A DNA stretch of 64,000 bases from Hyphomicrobiales bacterium (GCA_900469345.1 UBWZ01000003.1:204577-268576), one strand, 5' to 3'; positions 1 through 10,650 are shown, numbered from the stretch's first letter. A program made the numbers and translations. Notes: generated from the sequence alone by a model not told the origin.

Positions 1-24
1 ACAGCAAATTGTCAGGACAGAGTT

Positions 25-444
25 ATGATCGAAAACAAGAAGAAACCGAATCCGATAGATATTCATGTCGGAAGTCGGATTCGGCTCCGCCGCACCATGC
101 TTGGTATGAGCCAGGAAAAGCTGGGGGAAAGCCTTGGTATTACTTTCCAGCAGATCCAGAAGTACGAAAAGGGAACCAACCGCGTCGGCGCAAGCCGGTT
201 GCAGAACATTTCCAGCATCCTCAACGTTCCCGTGTCCTTCTTTTTCGAGGACGCTCCCGGGGAACACAATGGTGCTGGAGGCGGCATGGCGGAAGCCTCG
301 AGCTCCAACTATGTCGTCGACTTCCTGTCGTCGTCCGAAGGACTGCAGCTCAACCGCGCCTTCGTGAAGATCTCGGATCCCAAGGTCCGTCGCAGGTTGG
401 TCGACCTGGTCAAGGCGCTCGCGGCTGAGGCAGACGCGGAGTAA
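25..444 (+). CDS. PhrR/PraR-like XRE-family transcriptional regulator
   Basis: A 139-residue protein with a Cro/C1-type helix-turn-helix over about residues 16-72 (RIRLRRTMLGMSQEKLGESL, then FQQIQKYEKG) and a short C-terminal tail rich in Ala and Lys. Proteins of this size and layout are the rhizobial PhrR/PraR group, DNA-binding regulators linked to acid response, biofilm and quorum sensing. In Sinorhizobium the phrR gene lies just downstream of actA (lnt), so lnt probably lies left of the window edge. The ATG follows a purine-rich stretch (ggacagag). The gene ends in a strong terminator before metK, so it is a separate transcript unless there is read-through. The family is clear; the exact regulon cannot be read from sequence. 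Confidence 0.88.
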   Translation: MIENKKKPNPIDIHVGSRIRLRRTMLGMSQEKLGESLGITFQQIQKYEKGTNRVGASRLQNISSILNVPVSFFFEDAPGEHNGAGGGMAEASSSNYVVDFLSSSEGLQLNRAFVKISDPKVRRRLVDLVKALAAEADAE

Positions 445-460
445 TCCGCTACAACACTGA

Positions 461-490
461 AAAAAGCGGCCTTCTGGCCGCTTTTTTTTT
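461..490 (+). terminator. Rho-independent terminator after the XRE regulator
   Basis: A GC-rich stem (AGCGGCC, loop ttct, GGCCGCT) is flanked by an A run on the left and nine or more T residues on the right. It ends transcription of the regulator before metK. The A run also makes it usable in the reverse direction. Confidence 0.9.
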
Positions 491-523
491 CGTCAACGGA
501 CCACTCAGGCAATGCAAAATTTA

Positions 524-545
524 CACATAAAGATATATTTATGTG
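524..545. promoter_or_regulatory. Perfect 8-bp inverted repeat in the metK promoter region
   Basis: CACATAAA (524-531), six bases, then TTTATGTG (538-545) form a perfect dyad in a very AT-rich island about 70 bp before the metK start. A possible promoter (TTGTCA at 555-560, TACACA at 578-583) lies just downstream. The dyad looks like a dimeric regulator site. The neighbouring XRE protein is a plausible ligand, but this is inference. Confidence 0.45.
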
Positions 546-616
546 GTTCTACGCTTGTCATTAACAGGGTGACTCATTACACAGATTGGGTCTATTCTTT
601 GAGGGGAATCCCGCAC

Positions 617-1876
<1,260 letters not shown>

Positions 1877-1908
1877 TAGGCTCTTTACGGGCCCTTGCTG
1901 AAACAGGT

Positions 1909-1946
1909 AAAGCGGATGCCTCCAACCGGGGCATCCGCTTTTTTTT
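1909..1946 (+). terminator. Rho-independent terminator between metK and trmB
   Basis: A 10-bp stem (AGCGGATGCC, then GGCATCCGCT) is followed by eight T residues. The trmB ribosome-binding site begins immediately after the T tract, so trmB depends on read-through or on a promoter inside metK. Confidence 0.92.
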
Positions 1947-1959
1947 GATGAGAGACCTT

Positions 1960-2658
1960 ATGACCGATCAGCACCCGACCCGCGCGACGGAAGCCTTCTT
2001 CGGCCGCCGCAAGGGAAAGCCGCTTCGGGAGCGGCAGGCCGAAGGCATGGAAAAGCTGCTTCCCGCACTGCGTCTCGATCTGGAGTCGCCGGCGCCCGCG
2101 GATCTGCGCGAGATCTTTTCCGTCCCGGTGGAAACCGTGCGGCTGGAGATCGGCTTTGGCGGCGGCGAACATCTGATCCACCGGGCGCAGGAAGGTGGCT
2201 CGACAGGGTTCATCGGCGTCGAGCCGTTCGTCAACTCGATGGCGAAGCTCTTGTCGCGCGTCGAGGATCTGGGTCTCTCGAACATCCGCGTCTATGACGA
2301 CGATGCCACGGAAGTGCTGGACTGGCTGCCGGCGGGTTCCGTCGACCACATCGACCTTCTCTATCCGGACCCGTGGCCGAAGCGGAAGCACTGGAAGCGG
2401 CGGTTCGTCTCGCAGGTCAATCTGGCGCGGTTCCACCGCGTGCTGAAGCCGGGCGGGCTGTTCTGCTTTGCCTCCGACATCGACACCTACGTCAACTGGA
2501 CGCTGATCCACTGCCGCGACCACGGCGGCTTCGGATGGCAGGCGGAGCAGTCTTCCGACTGGCTGACGCCGTTCGCCGGCTGGCCGGGAACGCGCTACGA
2601 AAACAAGGCCCGCCGCGAGGGCCGGTCGTCGGCCTATCTGACGTTCCGGAAGATCTGA
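1960..2658 (+). CDS. trmB: tRNA (guanine-N7-)-methyltransferase
   Basis: Methylates N7 of G46 in the variable loop of many tRNAs, using the SAM made by its neighbour MetK. The 232-residue protein has the SAM-binding motif [13 protein letters not shown] and the signature [17 protein letters not shown], which carries the tRNA-contacting YPDPWPK motif of TrmB. The ATG at 1960 is chosen over an in-frame ATG at 1948 because GAGAGA stands at the right distance from it. Convergent with the DUF1150 gene 15 bp downstream. Confidence 0.96.
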   Translation: MTDQHPTRATEAFFGRRKGKPLRERQAEGMEKLLPALRLDLESPAPADLREIFSVPVETVRLEIGFGGGEHLIHRAQEGGSTGFIGVEPFVNSMAKLLSRVEDLGLSNIRVYDDDATEVLDWLPAGSVDHIDLLYPDPWPKRKHWKRRFVSQVNLARFHRVLKPGGLFCFASDIDTYVNWTLIHCRDHGGFGWQAEQSSDWLTPFAGWPGTRYENKARREGRSSAYLTFRKI

Positions 2659-2673
2659 CCGGAGCGAGGGGGA

Positions 2674-2931
2674 TTAGTGCAGGCTGACGGTCTTCAGGTC
2701 GTCTTCAGCGGCCTTGAAGAAGGTGCTGGAGCGGTTGTCCGTCAAGAGAATGGGCGTGCCGTCGGCGCCGAACAGGGCCCAGAGGTCGAGGGCCGGATCG
2801 ATCTCGGGCGCCTCAGGGAAGCAGCGCGAGACTTCTTCCGACCGCATCTTGCGAATGTATCCGACTTCACCGGAGCCCAGATGGGCAAGTTCGGATTGCG
2901 TCAAACGCGAATTCGCTTCTTTCATCAACAT
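2674..2931 (-). CDS. DUF1150 family protein
   Basis: An 85-residue acidic soluble protein of the alphaproteobacterial DUF1150 family, which has no established function. Recognisable segments are LAHLGSGEVGYIRKMRSEE and LWALFGADGTPILLTDNR. A GGAGG ribosome-binding site sits five bases before the ATG. It follows the Hsp20 gene by 45 bp on the same strand, a pairing common in rhizobia, so a role in the heat-shock or proteostasis response is a reasonable guess from context only. Confidence 0.85.
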   Translation of the reverse strand: MLMKEANSRLTQSELAHLGSGEVGYIRKMRSEEVSRCFPEAPEIDPALDLWALFGADGTPILLTDNRSSTFFKAAEDDLKTVSLH

Positions 2932-2976
2932 GCCAGCCTCCAGCAGTCAGGACGCAACGGCATTGGCGCCGTCAGA

Positions 2977-3402
2977 CTACTGTGAAACGGAAATATTAAT
3001 TTTTCTCACCATGCGTTCCGGTTCGGGACGGATGAGATCGATCGACAGCAGCCCGTTCTTCAGGCTGGCGCCGGCGACCTGCATTCCCTCGGCCAGCATG
3101 AAGACCCGCTGGAACTGGCGCGCCGCAATGCCGCGGTGAAGATAGTCCCGGTCCGGCTGGTCGATCTGGCGACCGCGGATGACGAGTTGTGTCTCCTCGG
3201 TCGTGACGTCGAGTTCCTCCTGCGAAAATCCGGCCACCGCCAGCGTGATGCGAAGCCTTTGCGGTTCGCCCGCCTGTGCCCGGAGGCGCTCGATATTGTA
3301 GGGAGGATAGCCGTCATTGCCCTTGGCGAGGCGCTCGAGGGTCTTCTCCATGGAATCAAAGCCGAGGAGGAGTGGGCTGGCGAACGGTGTCAATCGGCTC
3401 AT
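2977..3402 (-). CDS. Small heat-shock protein, Hsp20/IbpA family
   Basis: A 141-residue alpha-crystallin-type chaperone that holds unfolding proteins in a refoldable state. The core runs from about residue 36 to 130: RLRITLAVAGFSQEELDV, the GRQIDQP segment, YLHRGIAARQFQRVFMLAEG, and the closing LLSIDLIRPEPE, with a short basic tail. The start MSRLTPFASPLLLGFD is typical of alphaproteobacterial class A sHsps. The ribosome-binding site AAGGA is caught in a small hairpin (3411-3421), which could make translation temperature dependent. It forms a likely operon with the DUF1150 gene and is divergent from the nucleoside hydrolase. Confidence 0.93.
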   Translation of the reverse strand: MSRLTPFASPLLLGFDSMEKTLERLAKGNDGYPPYNIERLRAQAGEPQRLRITLAVAGFSQEELDVTTEETQLVIRGRQIDQPDRDYLHRGIAARQFQRVFMLAEGMQVAGASLKNGLLSIDLIRPEPERMVRKINISVSQ

Positions 3403-3408
3403 CGGTCG

Positions 3409-3421
3409 TCCTTGCAGCAAG
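3409..3421 (-). promoter_or_regulatory. Hairpin over the hsp20 ribosome-binding site
   Basis: On the minus strand CUUG-CUG-CAAG forms a small stem whose 3' arm overlaps the AAGGA ribosome-binding site, with UUGCU just upstream of it. UUGCU-type elements near the Shine-Dalgarno sequence occur in ROSE RNA thermometers of rhizobial small heat-shock genes. The rest of a ROSE fold was not verified. Confidence 0.35.
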
Positions 3422-3595
3422 CGACTGGAGGGGCGCCCGCATCGGCGTCTGCCCACCATGCATATGGGAAATTCCGGCTTCCTCCGCAAGACGCAGGCGC
3501 GCCGCGGCCCCGGCCGACGCCCCGGCAGCACCCTCAAGGCACTCTTGACAACGCCTGAGCCTTGACCAACAAACCGACGGCACAGGGGAGAGACC

Positions 3596-4537
3596 ATGGA
3601 ACGCAGAAAGATCATCATCGACACCGATCCCGGCCAGGACGACGCAGCCGCGATCATGCTGGCGTTCGGCAGCCCCGACGAACTCGAGGTCCTGGGACTT
3701 TGCGCCGTGGCCGGCAATGTGCCCCTGTCCTTTACCAGCCGGAATCTGAGAATCATCTGCGAGCTGTGCGGCCGCCCCGATGCCAAGGTCTATGAAGGCG
3801 CGCTGAAGCCCCTCAACCGTCCGCAGGTGACCGCCGAGCACGTCCATGGCCGCACCGGCCTCGACGGCGCCGAACTTCCCGAGCCCGTGATGCAGCCGCA
3901 GGCCCTGCACGCGGTGGACTTCATTATCGAGACGCTGCGGCGCGAGCCGGAAGGCACTGTGACGCTCTGCACGCTCGGCCCGCTCACCAATATCGCGACG
4001 GCGCTTGCCAAGGCGCCCGATATCGCCGGCCGGGTCAAGGAATTGGTGATGATGGGCGGTGGCTTCTTCGAGGGGGGCAACATCACCCCGGCTGCCGAGT
4101 TCAACATCTATGTCGATCCCGATGCGGCCAAGACCGTGTTTGCCTCGGGCATGCCGATCGTCATGATGCCGCTCGATGTGACGCATCAGATGATGACCAC
4201 GAAGGCCCGGGTGAGCAAGCTGGCTTTGATGGAAACCCGCCCCGCGCAGGTGCTGGTCGAATGGCTTGCCTTCTTCGAGCGGTTCGACATCGAGAAATAC
4301 GGCTCGGACGGCGGTCCGCTGCACGATCCGTCGGTGATTGCCTACCTGCTGAAGCCGGAGCTGTTTTCCGGGCGCGACTGCAATGTCGAGATCGAGACCC
4401 AGTCGGAGCTGACCGTCGGCATGACCGTGGTCGACTGGTGGCGGGTATCGGGCCGCCCCGCCAATGCCAAGGTCATGCGGAATGTCGATGCCGACGGCTT
4501 CTTCGATCTGCTGGCCGAGCGCGTCGGCCGCCTTTGA
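3596..4537 (+). CDS. Inosine/uridine-preferring nucleoside hydrolase
   Basis: Cleaves the N-glycosidic bond of ribonucleosides to free base and ribose. The 313-residue protein begins with the Ca-binding signature DTDPGQDDA (residues 9-17), followed by the AVAGNVPL segment, LCTLGPLTNIATAL, the MMGGGFFEGGNITPAAEFNI loop and LHDPSVIAYLL carrying the catalytic-site Asp/His region. These are in the order expected for the IunH/RihA family. A strong purine-rich site (aggggagag) precedes the ATG. No partner gene for nucleoside uptake is adjacent; a ribokinase gene lies about 8 kb away. Exact nucleoside preference cannot be told. Confidence 0.95.
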   Translation: MERRKIIIDTDPGQDDAAAIMLAFGSPDELEVLGLCAVAGNVPLSFTSRNLRIICELCGRPDAKVYEGALKPLNRPQVTAEHVHGRTGLDGAELPEPVMQPQALHAVDFIIETLRREPEGTVTLCTLGPLTNIATALAKAPDIAGRVKELVMMGGGFFEGGNITPAAEFNIYVDPDAAKTVFASGMPIVMMPLDVTHQMMTTKARVSKLALMETRPAQVLVEWLAFFERFDIEKYGSDGGPLHDPSVIAYLLKPELFSGRDCNVEIETQSELTVGMTVVDWWRVSGRPANAKVMRNVDADGFFDLLAERVGRL

Positions 4538-4725
4538 AAGCCAGGTCGCGGCTGGCGTCGCCGGCGTCGCCCGCAGGCAGAGCACCAGCACCACGCTGAT
4601 CGCGTGGACGGCGACCACCGAGAGCCGGAGCGCGCCCGGCAAGTGCCTTTTGGTCGATAAGGGACAACCGGGCCATAGGCACGGGCAGAAGCCACCTGCG
4701 CGAAGTGGCCCAGCCCGCCAACGCG

Positions 4726-5586
4726 TCAGGCGCCGTAAAAGTCCATCATGATCTTCCAGGCCTGGTCGGCCGTTTCGACGAAGCTGATCAGATCCAGGTC
4801 GCTCGGGGCGATCGTGCCGAATTCCGCCAGCTTGTCGAAGTTGATGATGCCGCGCCAGAAGGCTTCACCGAACAGGATGAGCGGAATGCGCTCCATCCGC
4901 TTCGTCTGGATCAGCGTCAGCGCCTCGAACATCTCGTCCAGCGTGCCGAAGCCTCCGGGAAAGACCGCGACGGCCTTCGCCCGCATCATGAAATGCATCT
5001 TGCGGATCGCGAAATAGTGGAAGTTGAAGCTCAGCTCCGGAGTGACGAAGCGGTTGGGCGCCTGTTCATGCGGCAGCATGATGTTGAGCCCGATGCTCGG
5101 CGCGCCGGCTTCCATCGCCCCGCGATTGCCGGCCTCCATCACGCCCGGACCGCCGCCGGTCACCACCACATACTCCTGATGGCTGAACTTGGCTGAGTGG
5201 TGGCCGCAAAGCCCCGCGAACCGGCGGGCTTCCTCATAGTAGACGGAGGCCTCCTGCAGACTGCTGCGCTGGACGTCGTTATGCGCGGCCCAAGCCGTCT
5301 GCCCCGGGGCAGGGATGCGTGCGCCGCCGAAAAGAACGACGGTCGATTTGATGCCGCGCTCGGTCAGCACCATTTCCGCCTTGGTCAGTTCCAGCTGCAG
5401 GCGCAGCGGCCGCAGCTCCTCGCGGCTGAGAAAATCGTCGTCCGCATAGGCAAGGCGATAGGTCGGAGATTCGGTCTGCGGTGTCTTCGGCAGGCCGGCT
5501 GCGGCGCGCTTGTCTGCCTTGTTGTCCTTGAGCGGATCCCAGACCCCATCCTTGCGACGTGGTCCGTCAGTCTTCGACCTTGCCAT
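4726..5586 (-). CDS. LOG-family Rossmann-fold protein (possible nucleotide 5'-monophosphate phosphoribohydrolase)
   Basis: Resembles the LOG/TIGR00730 group, whose studied members release free bases such as cytokinins from nucleoside 5'-monophosphates. The 286-residue protein has a charged N-terminal extension of about 90 residues, then STVVLFGGARIP, the glycine loop VVTGGGPGVMEAGNRGA and the signature FPGGFGTLDEMFE that carries the catalytic Arg/Glu region (PGGxGTxxE). I prefer the ATG at 5586 because GAAGG lies nine bases before it; ATGs at 5592 and 5595 are too close to that site. It is longer than plant-like LOGs, so the substrate is open. A 188-bp stretch between it and the nucleoside hydrolase holds nothing I recognise. 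Confidence 0.88.
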   Translation of the reverse strand: MARSKTDGPRRKDGVWDPLKDNKADKRAAAGLPKTPQTESPTYRLAYADDDFLSREELRPLRLQLELTKAEMVLTERGIKSTVVLFGGARIPAPGQTAWAAHNDVQRSSLQEASVYYEEARRFAGLCGHHSAKFSHQEYVVVTGGGPGVMEAGNRGAMEAGAPSIGLNIMLPHEQAPNRFVTPELSFNFHYFAIRKMHFMMRAKAVAVFPGGFGTLDEMFEALTLIQTKRMERIPLILFGEAFWRGIINFDKLAEFGTIAPSDLDLISFVETADQAWKIMMDFYGA

Positions 5587-5728
5587 TCCCATCATCCTTC
5601 AGGTGCCTGTCCGGCACCAATTCACGTTGACGCTGGAGTGGCGGTCGCTTAGAGCAAATGTCATCGTTTGGCCAGCCGACAGGCCCCCTCCACCCATCAC
5701 GATACCGCGCGTCGTTTAAGGAACCCTC

Positions 5729-6586
5729 ATGACCAGCCCGGAATTCTCATCCCTTGAAAGCACGATTGAAACTGCATTCGACAATCGCGATAGCGTCAAC
5801 CTGTCGACCAAGGGCGAGATCAGGGACGCGGTAGAGGAAGCGCTGAACCTGCTCGATGCCGGCAAGGCGCGCGTCGCCTCCCGCGGCGAGGACGGCAACT
5901 GGACCGTTCACCAGTGGCTGAAGAAAGCCGTTCTCTTGTCCTTCCGCCTCAACGACATGGAGGTCATCAAGGGCGGCCCCGGCAATGCCAGCTGGTGGGA
6001 CAAGGTGCCGTCCAAGTTCGAGGGCTGGGGCGAAAACCAGTTTCGCGATGCAGGCCTGCGCGCCGTGCCGAATTCCGTCGTGCGCCGCTCCGCCTATATC
6101 GCCAAGAACGTCATCCTGATGCCGTCTTTCGTCAATCTCGGCGCCTATGTCGACGAGGGGACCATGGTCGACGCCTGGGCGACGGTCGGCTCCTGCGCCC
6201 AGATCGGCAAGAACGTCCACCTGTCGGGCGGCGTCGGCATCGGCGGCGTGCTGGAGCCCATGCAGGCAGGCCCGACCATCATCGAGGACAACTGCTTCAT
6301 CGGCGCCCGCTCGGAAGTGGTCGAAGGCTGCATCATCCGCGAAGGCTCCGTGCTCGGCATGGGCGTCTTCATCGGCAAGTCCACCAAGATCGTCGACCGC
6401 GCCACCGGCGAGATCACCTATGGCGAAGTGCCGCCCTATTCGGTCGTCGTTGCCGGCTCGCTGCCGGCAGCCAAGCCCATGGCCAACGGCCAGCCGGGCC
6501 CCGGCCTCTACTGCGCTGTGATCGTCAAGCGCGTCGATGAAAAGACCCGCTCCAAGACCGGCATCAACGAACTGCTGCGCGACTGA
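5729..6586 (+). CDS. dapD: 2,3,4,5-tetrahydropyridine-2,6-dicarboxylate N-succinyltransferase
   Basis: Succinylates tetrahydrodipicolinate in the lysine and diaminopimelate pathway. The 285-residue protein has the helical N-terminus with [20 protein letters not shown], then the left-handed beta-helix of hexapeptide repeats ([39 protein letters not shown]) seen in DapD. The ATG follows aaggaaccctc. dapE follows after five bases, so the two form an operon for consecutive parts of the succinylase branch. Confidence 0.97.
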   Translation: MTSPEFSSLESTIETAFDNRDSVNLSTKGEIRDAVEEALNLLDAGKARVASRGEDGNWTVHQWLKKAVLLSFRLNDMEVIKGGPGNASWWDKVPSKFEGWGENQFRDAGLRAVPNSVVRRSAYIAKNVILMPSFVNLGAYVDEGTMVDAWATVGSCAQIGKNVHLSGGVGIGGVLEPMQAGPTIIEDNCFIGARSEVVEGCIIREGSVLGMGVFIGKSTKIVDRATGEITYGEVPPYSVVVAGSLPAAKPMANGQPGPGLYCAVIVKRVDEKTRSKTGINELLRD

Positions 6587-6591
6587 CCGGA

Positions 6592-7788
6592 ATGTCCGTC
6601 TCCGATCCCGTCGCCACACTCCAGACGCTGATCCGTTGCCCGTCGGTCACCCCGGCGGAAGGCGGCGCGCTGAAGGCGCTCGAAGCCATGCTGACGCCGC
6701 TTGGCTTCTCCGTCGAGCGCATGGTCGCATCGGAGCCCGGCACACCGGACGTCGAGAACCTCTATGCCCGCCTCGGCACCGAGGGGCCGCACCTCATGTT
6801 TGCCGGCCATACCGACGTCGTGCCGCCGGGTGATGAGGCCTCCTGGAGCCATCCGCCGTTCGCGGCAGAGATAGACGGCGATCAACTGTTCGGCCGCGGT
6901 GCCGTCGACATGAAGGGCGGCATTGCCTGTTTCGTGTCGGCCGTCGCTCGCCATATCGAAAGCCACGGCGCGCCCAAGGGCTCCATTTCGTTCCTGATCA
7001 CCGGCGACGAGGAAGGCCCGTCCGTCAACGGAACGGAAAAGCTGCTGCGCTGGGCAGCGGAAAAGGGCGAACGCTGGGACGCCTGCCTGGTCGGCGAACC
7101 GACCAATCCGGATTACCTCGGCGACATGATCAAAATCGGCCGTCGCGGCTCCGTCTCCGGCCGCGTCACAGTGTTAGGGCTCCAGGGCCATGCGGCCTAT
7201 CCCCATCTCGCCGACAATCCGGTGCGCGGTCTGCTGCCGCTCGCCTCGGCCTTGATGGGCGAGCCTTTCGACGCGGGCACACCGGAATTTCCGGCCTCGA
7301 ACCTCGAAGTCACCTCCATCGATGTCGGCAATCCCGCCACCAACGTCATCCCCGGCAAGGCGGGCTTTGCCTTCAACATACGCTTCAACGACACTTGGAC
7401 GGCCGAGACCGTCAAGGCGGAGATCGTCCGCCGTCTCGATGAGGCGGCAGCGTCCGGTTCGCTACGCCCGGGACGCGACGCGGTCCGCTACGAGATCGTC
7501 TGGGCGGAACGGCCAAGCCATGTGTTCCTGACCCGCAACAACGGTTTGATCGCTTCGCTGACGGGCGCCGTGGAAGAGGTGACGGGCCGCACGCCGGCGC
7601 TGTCGACCACCGGCGGCACCTCGGACGCCCGTTTCATCAAGGATTATTGTCCGGTCGTGGAATTTGGTCTCGTTGGGCAGACCATGCACATGGTTGATGA
7701 GCGGGTTGCCCTTGCCGATCTGGAGACGCTCACCCAGATCTATGGCACCTTCCTCTCCCGCTGGTTCGCTAATGCCCTCCTATCATGA
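6592..7788 (+). CDS. dapE: Succinyl-diaminopimelate desuccinylase
   Basis: Removes succinate from N-succinyl-LL-diaminopimelate to give LL-DAP, a precursor of lysine and peptidoglycan. The 398-residue M20-family zinc hydrolase shows the first metal motif FAGHTDVVPPGD (His73, Asp75), the bridging Asp in GRGAVDMKGG, the catalytic Glu pair in ITGDEEGPS, and the final GGTSDARFIK with a C-terminal metal-binding His in GQTMHMVDE. It follows dapD directly, and its last 17 bases overlap the next gene. Confidence 0.97.
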   Translation: MSVSDPVATLQTLIRCPSVTPAEGGALKALEAMLTPLGFSVERMVASEPGTPDVENLYARLGTEGPHLMFAGHTDVVPPGDEASWSHPPFAAEIDGDQLFGRGAVDMKGGIACFVSAVARHIESHGAPKGSISFLITGDEEGPSVNGTEKLLRWAAEKGERWDACLVGEPTNPDYLGDMIKIGRRGSVSGRVTVLGLQGHAAYPHLADNPVRGLLPLASALMGEPFDAGTPEFPASNLEVTSIDVGNPATNVIPGKAGFAFNIRFNDTWTAETVKAEIVRRLDEAAASGSLRPGRDAVRYEIVWAERPSHVFLTRNNGLIASLTGAVEEVTGRTPALSTTGGTSDARFIKDYCPVVEFGLVGQTMHMVDERVALADLETLTQIYGTFLSRWFANALLS

Positions 7789-8368
7789 AGTCAGGCTCTA
7801 CCTGAGCGGCCTCTGGCTGCTCGTCAAAGGCGACGCGCAGGGCTTCCGCCTTCTCGACATAACCGACCGCGGCGTGACGCGGTCCTTCTGGGCCTATCTC
7901 TGGTGCCTGCCGGCCATGGCCGTGTCGTGGAACTGGATGCGGCTGTCCTACCTGCGCGCCGCCCCGCCGGAGACCCATGTCGGAGGCGTGTTCTTCGTCC
8001 GGCTCGCCATGATCGAGGCGATCAACTGGGTTCTCCCGCTGATCCTGCTTGCTGCCCTGTGCCTGCTGCTGGGGCTCGCCCGCAAGTTTCCCGCGATCGT
8101 CGTGACGATGAATTGGCTCTCGGTCCCCTTTGCCTATGCGTCGGCCGTGCTGATGGTCGGGGTGACGCTGCTGCCGGCTGTCTCCCATCTCTTTGCGATC
8201 CTGCAGATGATGCTGCTGTTTGCGAGCGTCGTATGCAGTTCCCGCATTCTGCGGTTGATCTGCGGACCGGAGACATTGACCGTCACCGCCATGGTCCTTC
8301 TGCTGTTCGTACCCGACTGGCTGTTGACGGTGGTGCTGCAGCAGTATCTCGACATATCGCTCTATTAG
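7772..8368 (+). CDS. Conserved integral membrane protein of unknown function
   Basis: A 198-residue protein with about five hydrophobic helices (roughly residues 35-52, 70-95, 103-130, 133-155 and 165-190) and short loops. I do not recognise a catalytic motif. It begins inside the dapE coding end (ATG at 7772, 17-bp overlap), so it is translationally coupled to the dap operon and presumably expressed with it. A Yip1-like membrane fold is possible from the layout but not shown. It ends 4 bp into the convergent truA gene. Confidence 0.75.
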   Translation: MPSYHEVRLYLSGLWLLVKGDAQGFRLLDITDRGVTRSFWAYLWCLPAMAVSWNWMRLSYLRAAPPETHVGGVFFVRLAMIEAINWVLPLILLAALCLLLGLARKFPAIVVTMNWLSVPFAYASAVLMVGVTLLPAVSHLFAILQMMLLFASVVCSSRILRLICGPETLTVTAMVLLLFVPDWLLTVVLQQYLDISLY

Positions 8369-9129
8369 GCTGCTCCGGCGTCGTCCGGATAATCCACCTG
8401 CATGAAGTACAAGCCGTCCGGCGGCGCCACCGGCCCGCACTCCTTGCGGTCGCGCGCCTCGAGTGCTGCGCGCACGTCGTCGGGTGTCATCTTGCCCTGG
8501 CCGGCCAGCTTCAGCGTGCCCGCGAAGGAGCGGATCTGGTTATGCAGGAAGCTCTGCGCCGTCGCCCGGATTTCGATCAGGTCTTCTGTGCGCGTCACGT
8601 CGAGCCGGTCCAGCGTGCGGATCGGGCTTGTCGCCTGGCAATGGATGGAGCGGAACGTCGTGAAGTCATGCCGCCCGATCAGCGTCTGCGCCGCCGCATG
8701 CATGGCCTCGTGGTCGAGATCGCGCGGCACCCACCAGGCGCGCTTGGCTTCGAGCGCCAGAGGCGAAGGGCGGTTGAGGATCCGGTAGAGGTAATGGCGG
8801 CGAATGGCCGAGAAACGGGCGTCGAACGTCTCGTCCACCGACTGCACCTCGATCACCGACACCTTTTCGCCGGCGGTCATCAGGTAGGCGTTGACGGCAT
8901 TGCGCAGCTTGTCCGGCTGCCAGTCCCGGGTGAGATCCACATGGGTGACCTGGCCGAGCGCGTGCACGCCGGAGTCCGTTCGGCCCGCGCCCCGGATGGC
9001 CACCGTTTCCCCGGTCAGCCCCAGCACCGCATTCTGCAAAGCCGTCTGCACGGAATGGCCGTTCGTCTGGCGCTGCCAGCCGACATAGGGCGTTCCGTCA
9101 TATTCGACCTTCATCCGGTAGCGCGGCAT
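8365..9129 (-). CDS. truA: tRNA pseudouridine(38-40) synthase
   Basis: Converts U38, U39 and U40 of the tRNA anticodon arm to pseudouridine. The 254-residue protein has [12 protein letters not shown] at the N-terminus, the catalytic motif [12 protein letters not shown] with nucleophile Asp52, and the [13 protein letters not shown] segment typical of TruA. Its ATG overlaps the fmt stop codon by one base, so it is translationally coupled to fmt. Confidence 0.97.
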   Translation of the reverse strand: MPRYRMKVEYDGTPYVGWQRQTNGHSVQTALQNAVLGLTGETVAIRGAGRTDSGVHALGQVTHVDLTRDWQPDKLRNAVNAYLMTAGEKVSVIEVQSVDETFDARFSAIRRHYLYRILNRPSPLALEAKRAWWVPRDLDHEAMHAAAQTLIGRHDFTTFRSIHCQATSPIRTLDRLDVTRTEDLIEIRATAQSFLHNQIRSFAGTLKLAGQGKMTPDDVRAALEARDRKECGPVAPPDGLYFMQVDYPDDAGAA

Positions 9130-10082
9130 CAAACCGCCTCGGGCTTGGGCAGAAGGCGGGTGCCGGCCGGCAGAGGCGTGCCGCGCAGGAAGTCCGCTGC
9201 CGGAAGCGGCTTGCCGCCGGCCTTCTGCAGCCTCAGCAGCCGGACCGCGCCGGTGCCGCAGGCGACCGCAAGCATGTCGTCCAGCACGGTTCCGGGCTCT
9301 CCGGTGCCTTCGCACATCTCGCAGGCCAGCACCTTGATCCGTTCCGCCCGGCCGTTGATATCGGCCTCTAACCAGGCGCCGGGAAAGGGCGACAGCCCGC
9401 GGATGTGATTATGCACGGTGTCGGCGGATCGGCGAAAATCAATCCGCGTCTCGCCCTTGTCGATCTTGGTGGCGTAGAGCGCGCCGTCTGCTGGCTGCGG
9501 GGTGAGGGGCAGGTCGTCGGCCTCGAGCTTGCCCATGGCTTTGACCATGGCGCGCGCGCCGACCAGCATCAGCTTGTCGTGAAGCTCGCCGGCCGCCATC
9601 GCCTGGGTGATTTCGACCTCCTCGGTCATGGCGACCGGTCCCGTATCCAGGCCCTTGTCCATCTTCATCACCATCATGCCGGTCTTCTCGTCGCCCGCCA
9701 TGATCGCCCGCTGGATGGGGGCCGCCCCGCGCCACCGCGGCAGAAGCGACGCGTGCCCGTTATAGCAGCCGAGCCTCGTGCCGCTGAGGATCGCCTCCGG
9801 CAGCAGCAGTCCATAGGCGACGACGACGGCGACGTCCGCCTGGAGGGCGCGAAATGTCTGGCGGTCGTCCTCCGCCTTGAAATTGAGCGGGGTCAGCACC
9901 GGGATGCCCAGCAGCTCCGCCGCCACATGCACCGGCGACTTGACGAGGTCGAGCCCTCGGCGGCCGCCTGGCCGAGGCGGCTGCGTGTAGACGGCGACGA
10001 TCTCGTGGCCGGCCTGCTTGAGGCTCTGCAGTGTCGGCACGGAGAAGTCCGGCGTGCCCATGAAGATGATGCGAAGCGACAT
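9129..10082 (-). CDS. fmt: Methionyl-tRNA formyltransferase
   Basis: Formylates initiator Met-tRNA using 10-formyltetrahydrofolate. The 317-residue protein begins [18 protein letters not shown], carries the folate-site segment [19 protein letters not shown] with catalytic Asn and His, and the [10 protein letters not shown] region, then a C-terminal OB-like domain with GLSPFPGAW. It sits between def and truA in the common def-fmt-truA order; def removes the formyl group that Fmt adds. Confidence 0.97.
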   Translation of the reverse strand: MSLRIIFMGTPDFSVPTLQSLKQAGHEIVAVYTQPPRPGGRRGLDLVKSPVHVAAELLGIPVLTPLNFKAEDDRQTFRALQADVAVVVAYGLLLPEAILSGTRLGCYNGHASLLPRWRGAAPIQRAIMAGDEKTGMMVMKMDKGLDTGPVAMTEEVEITQAMAAGELHDKLMLVGARAMVKAMGKLEADDLPLTPQPADGALYATKIDKGETRIDFRRSADTVHNHIRGLSPFPGAWLEADINGRAERIKVLACEMCEGTGEPGTVLDDMLAVACGTGAVRLLRLQKAGGKPLPAADFLRGTPLPAGTRLLPKPEAV

Positions 10083-10134
10083 GCCTGTTCCTGCGCCCGG
10101 AAGGACGCACCTCTGCGAAGGGCCGAAGCCTTTG

Positions 10135-10650
10135 TCAGACCGGCTTGGCCTTGGCGGCCTTGGTGAATTTCTTGATCACCATCTCACGTTTGAGACGCGA
10201 AATGTGATCGATGAAAAGCACGCCGTTCAGATGGTCGATCTCGTGCTGCAGGCAGGTGGCCAGCAGTCCATCCGCTTCAACCTCATGCTCCTTGCCGTCG
10301 CGACCGATATGCTTGACGGTGACGACCGCCGGCCGCTCGACCTCCGCATAATATTCCGGAATGGACAGGCAGCCTTCCTCGTAGACCGAAGGCGTGTCGG
10401 AAGACCGGACGATCTCGGGATTGATGAACACCTGCGGGTTGTTGTCCTCGCCCTCGCGTGCCAGGTCGACGACCAGGAGGCGGCGTGCGACGCCGATCTG
10501 GATGGCTGCCAGCCCGATGCCGGGGGCATCGTACATGGTCTCCAGCATATCGTCGGCAAGCCTCAGGAGCTCGGCATCGACGCGCTCTACGGGAGCGGAG
10601 ATCTGGCGCAGGATCGGGTCGGGAAGAATGATGAGCGGCTTGATGGTCAT
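10135..10650 (-). CDS. def: Peptide deformylase
   Basis: Removes the N-formyl group from new proteins. The 171-residue metalloenzyme shows all three motifs: [10 protein letters not shown] (residues 44-53), EGCLSIP with metal ligand Cys94, and QHEIDHLNG with His136, catalytic Glu137 and His140. It leads the def-fmt-truA operon. Its ribosome-binding site GGGGAG lies inside the 3' arm of a perfect 8-bp hairpin at 10655-10676, which could limit translation. Confidence 0.97.
   Translation of the reverse strand: MTIKPLIILPDPILRQISAPVERVDAELLRLADDMLETMYDAPGIGLAAIQIGVARRLLVVDLAREGEDNNPQVFINPEIVRSSDTPSVYEEGCLSIPEYYAEVERPAVVTVKHIGRDGKEHEVEADGLLATCLQHEIDHLNGVLFIDHISRLKREMVIKKFTKAAKAKPV

Noticed and set aside
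500..616. SAM-II or other SAM riboswitch before metK
   Set aside because: I could not build the conserved pseudoknot or match its conserved core in the leader; only an AT-rich dyad is present.
4342..4695. Minus-strand frame after the nucleoside hydrolase with a hydrophobic stretch
   Set aside because: Mostly overlaps the hydrolase gene, is Arg/Ser/Pro-biased, and no ribosome-binding site or homology is seen.
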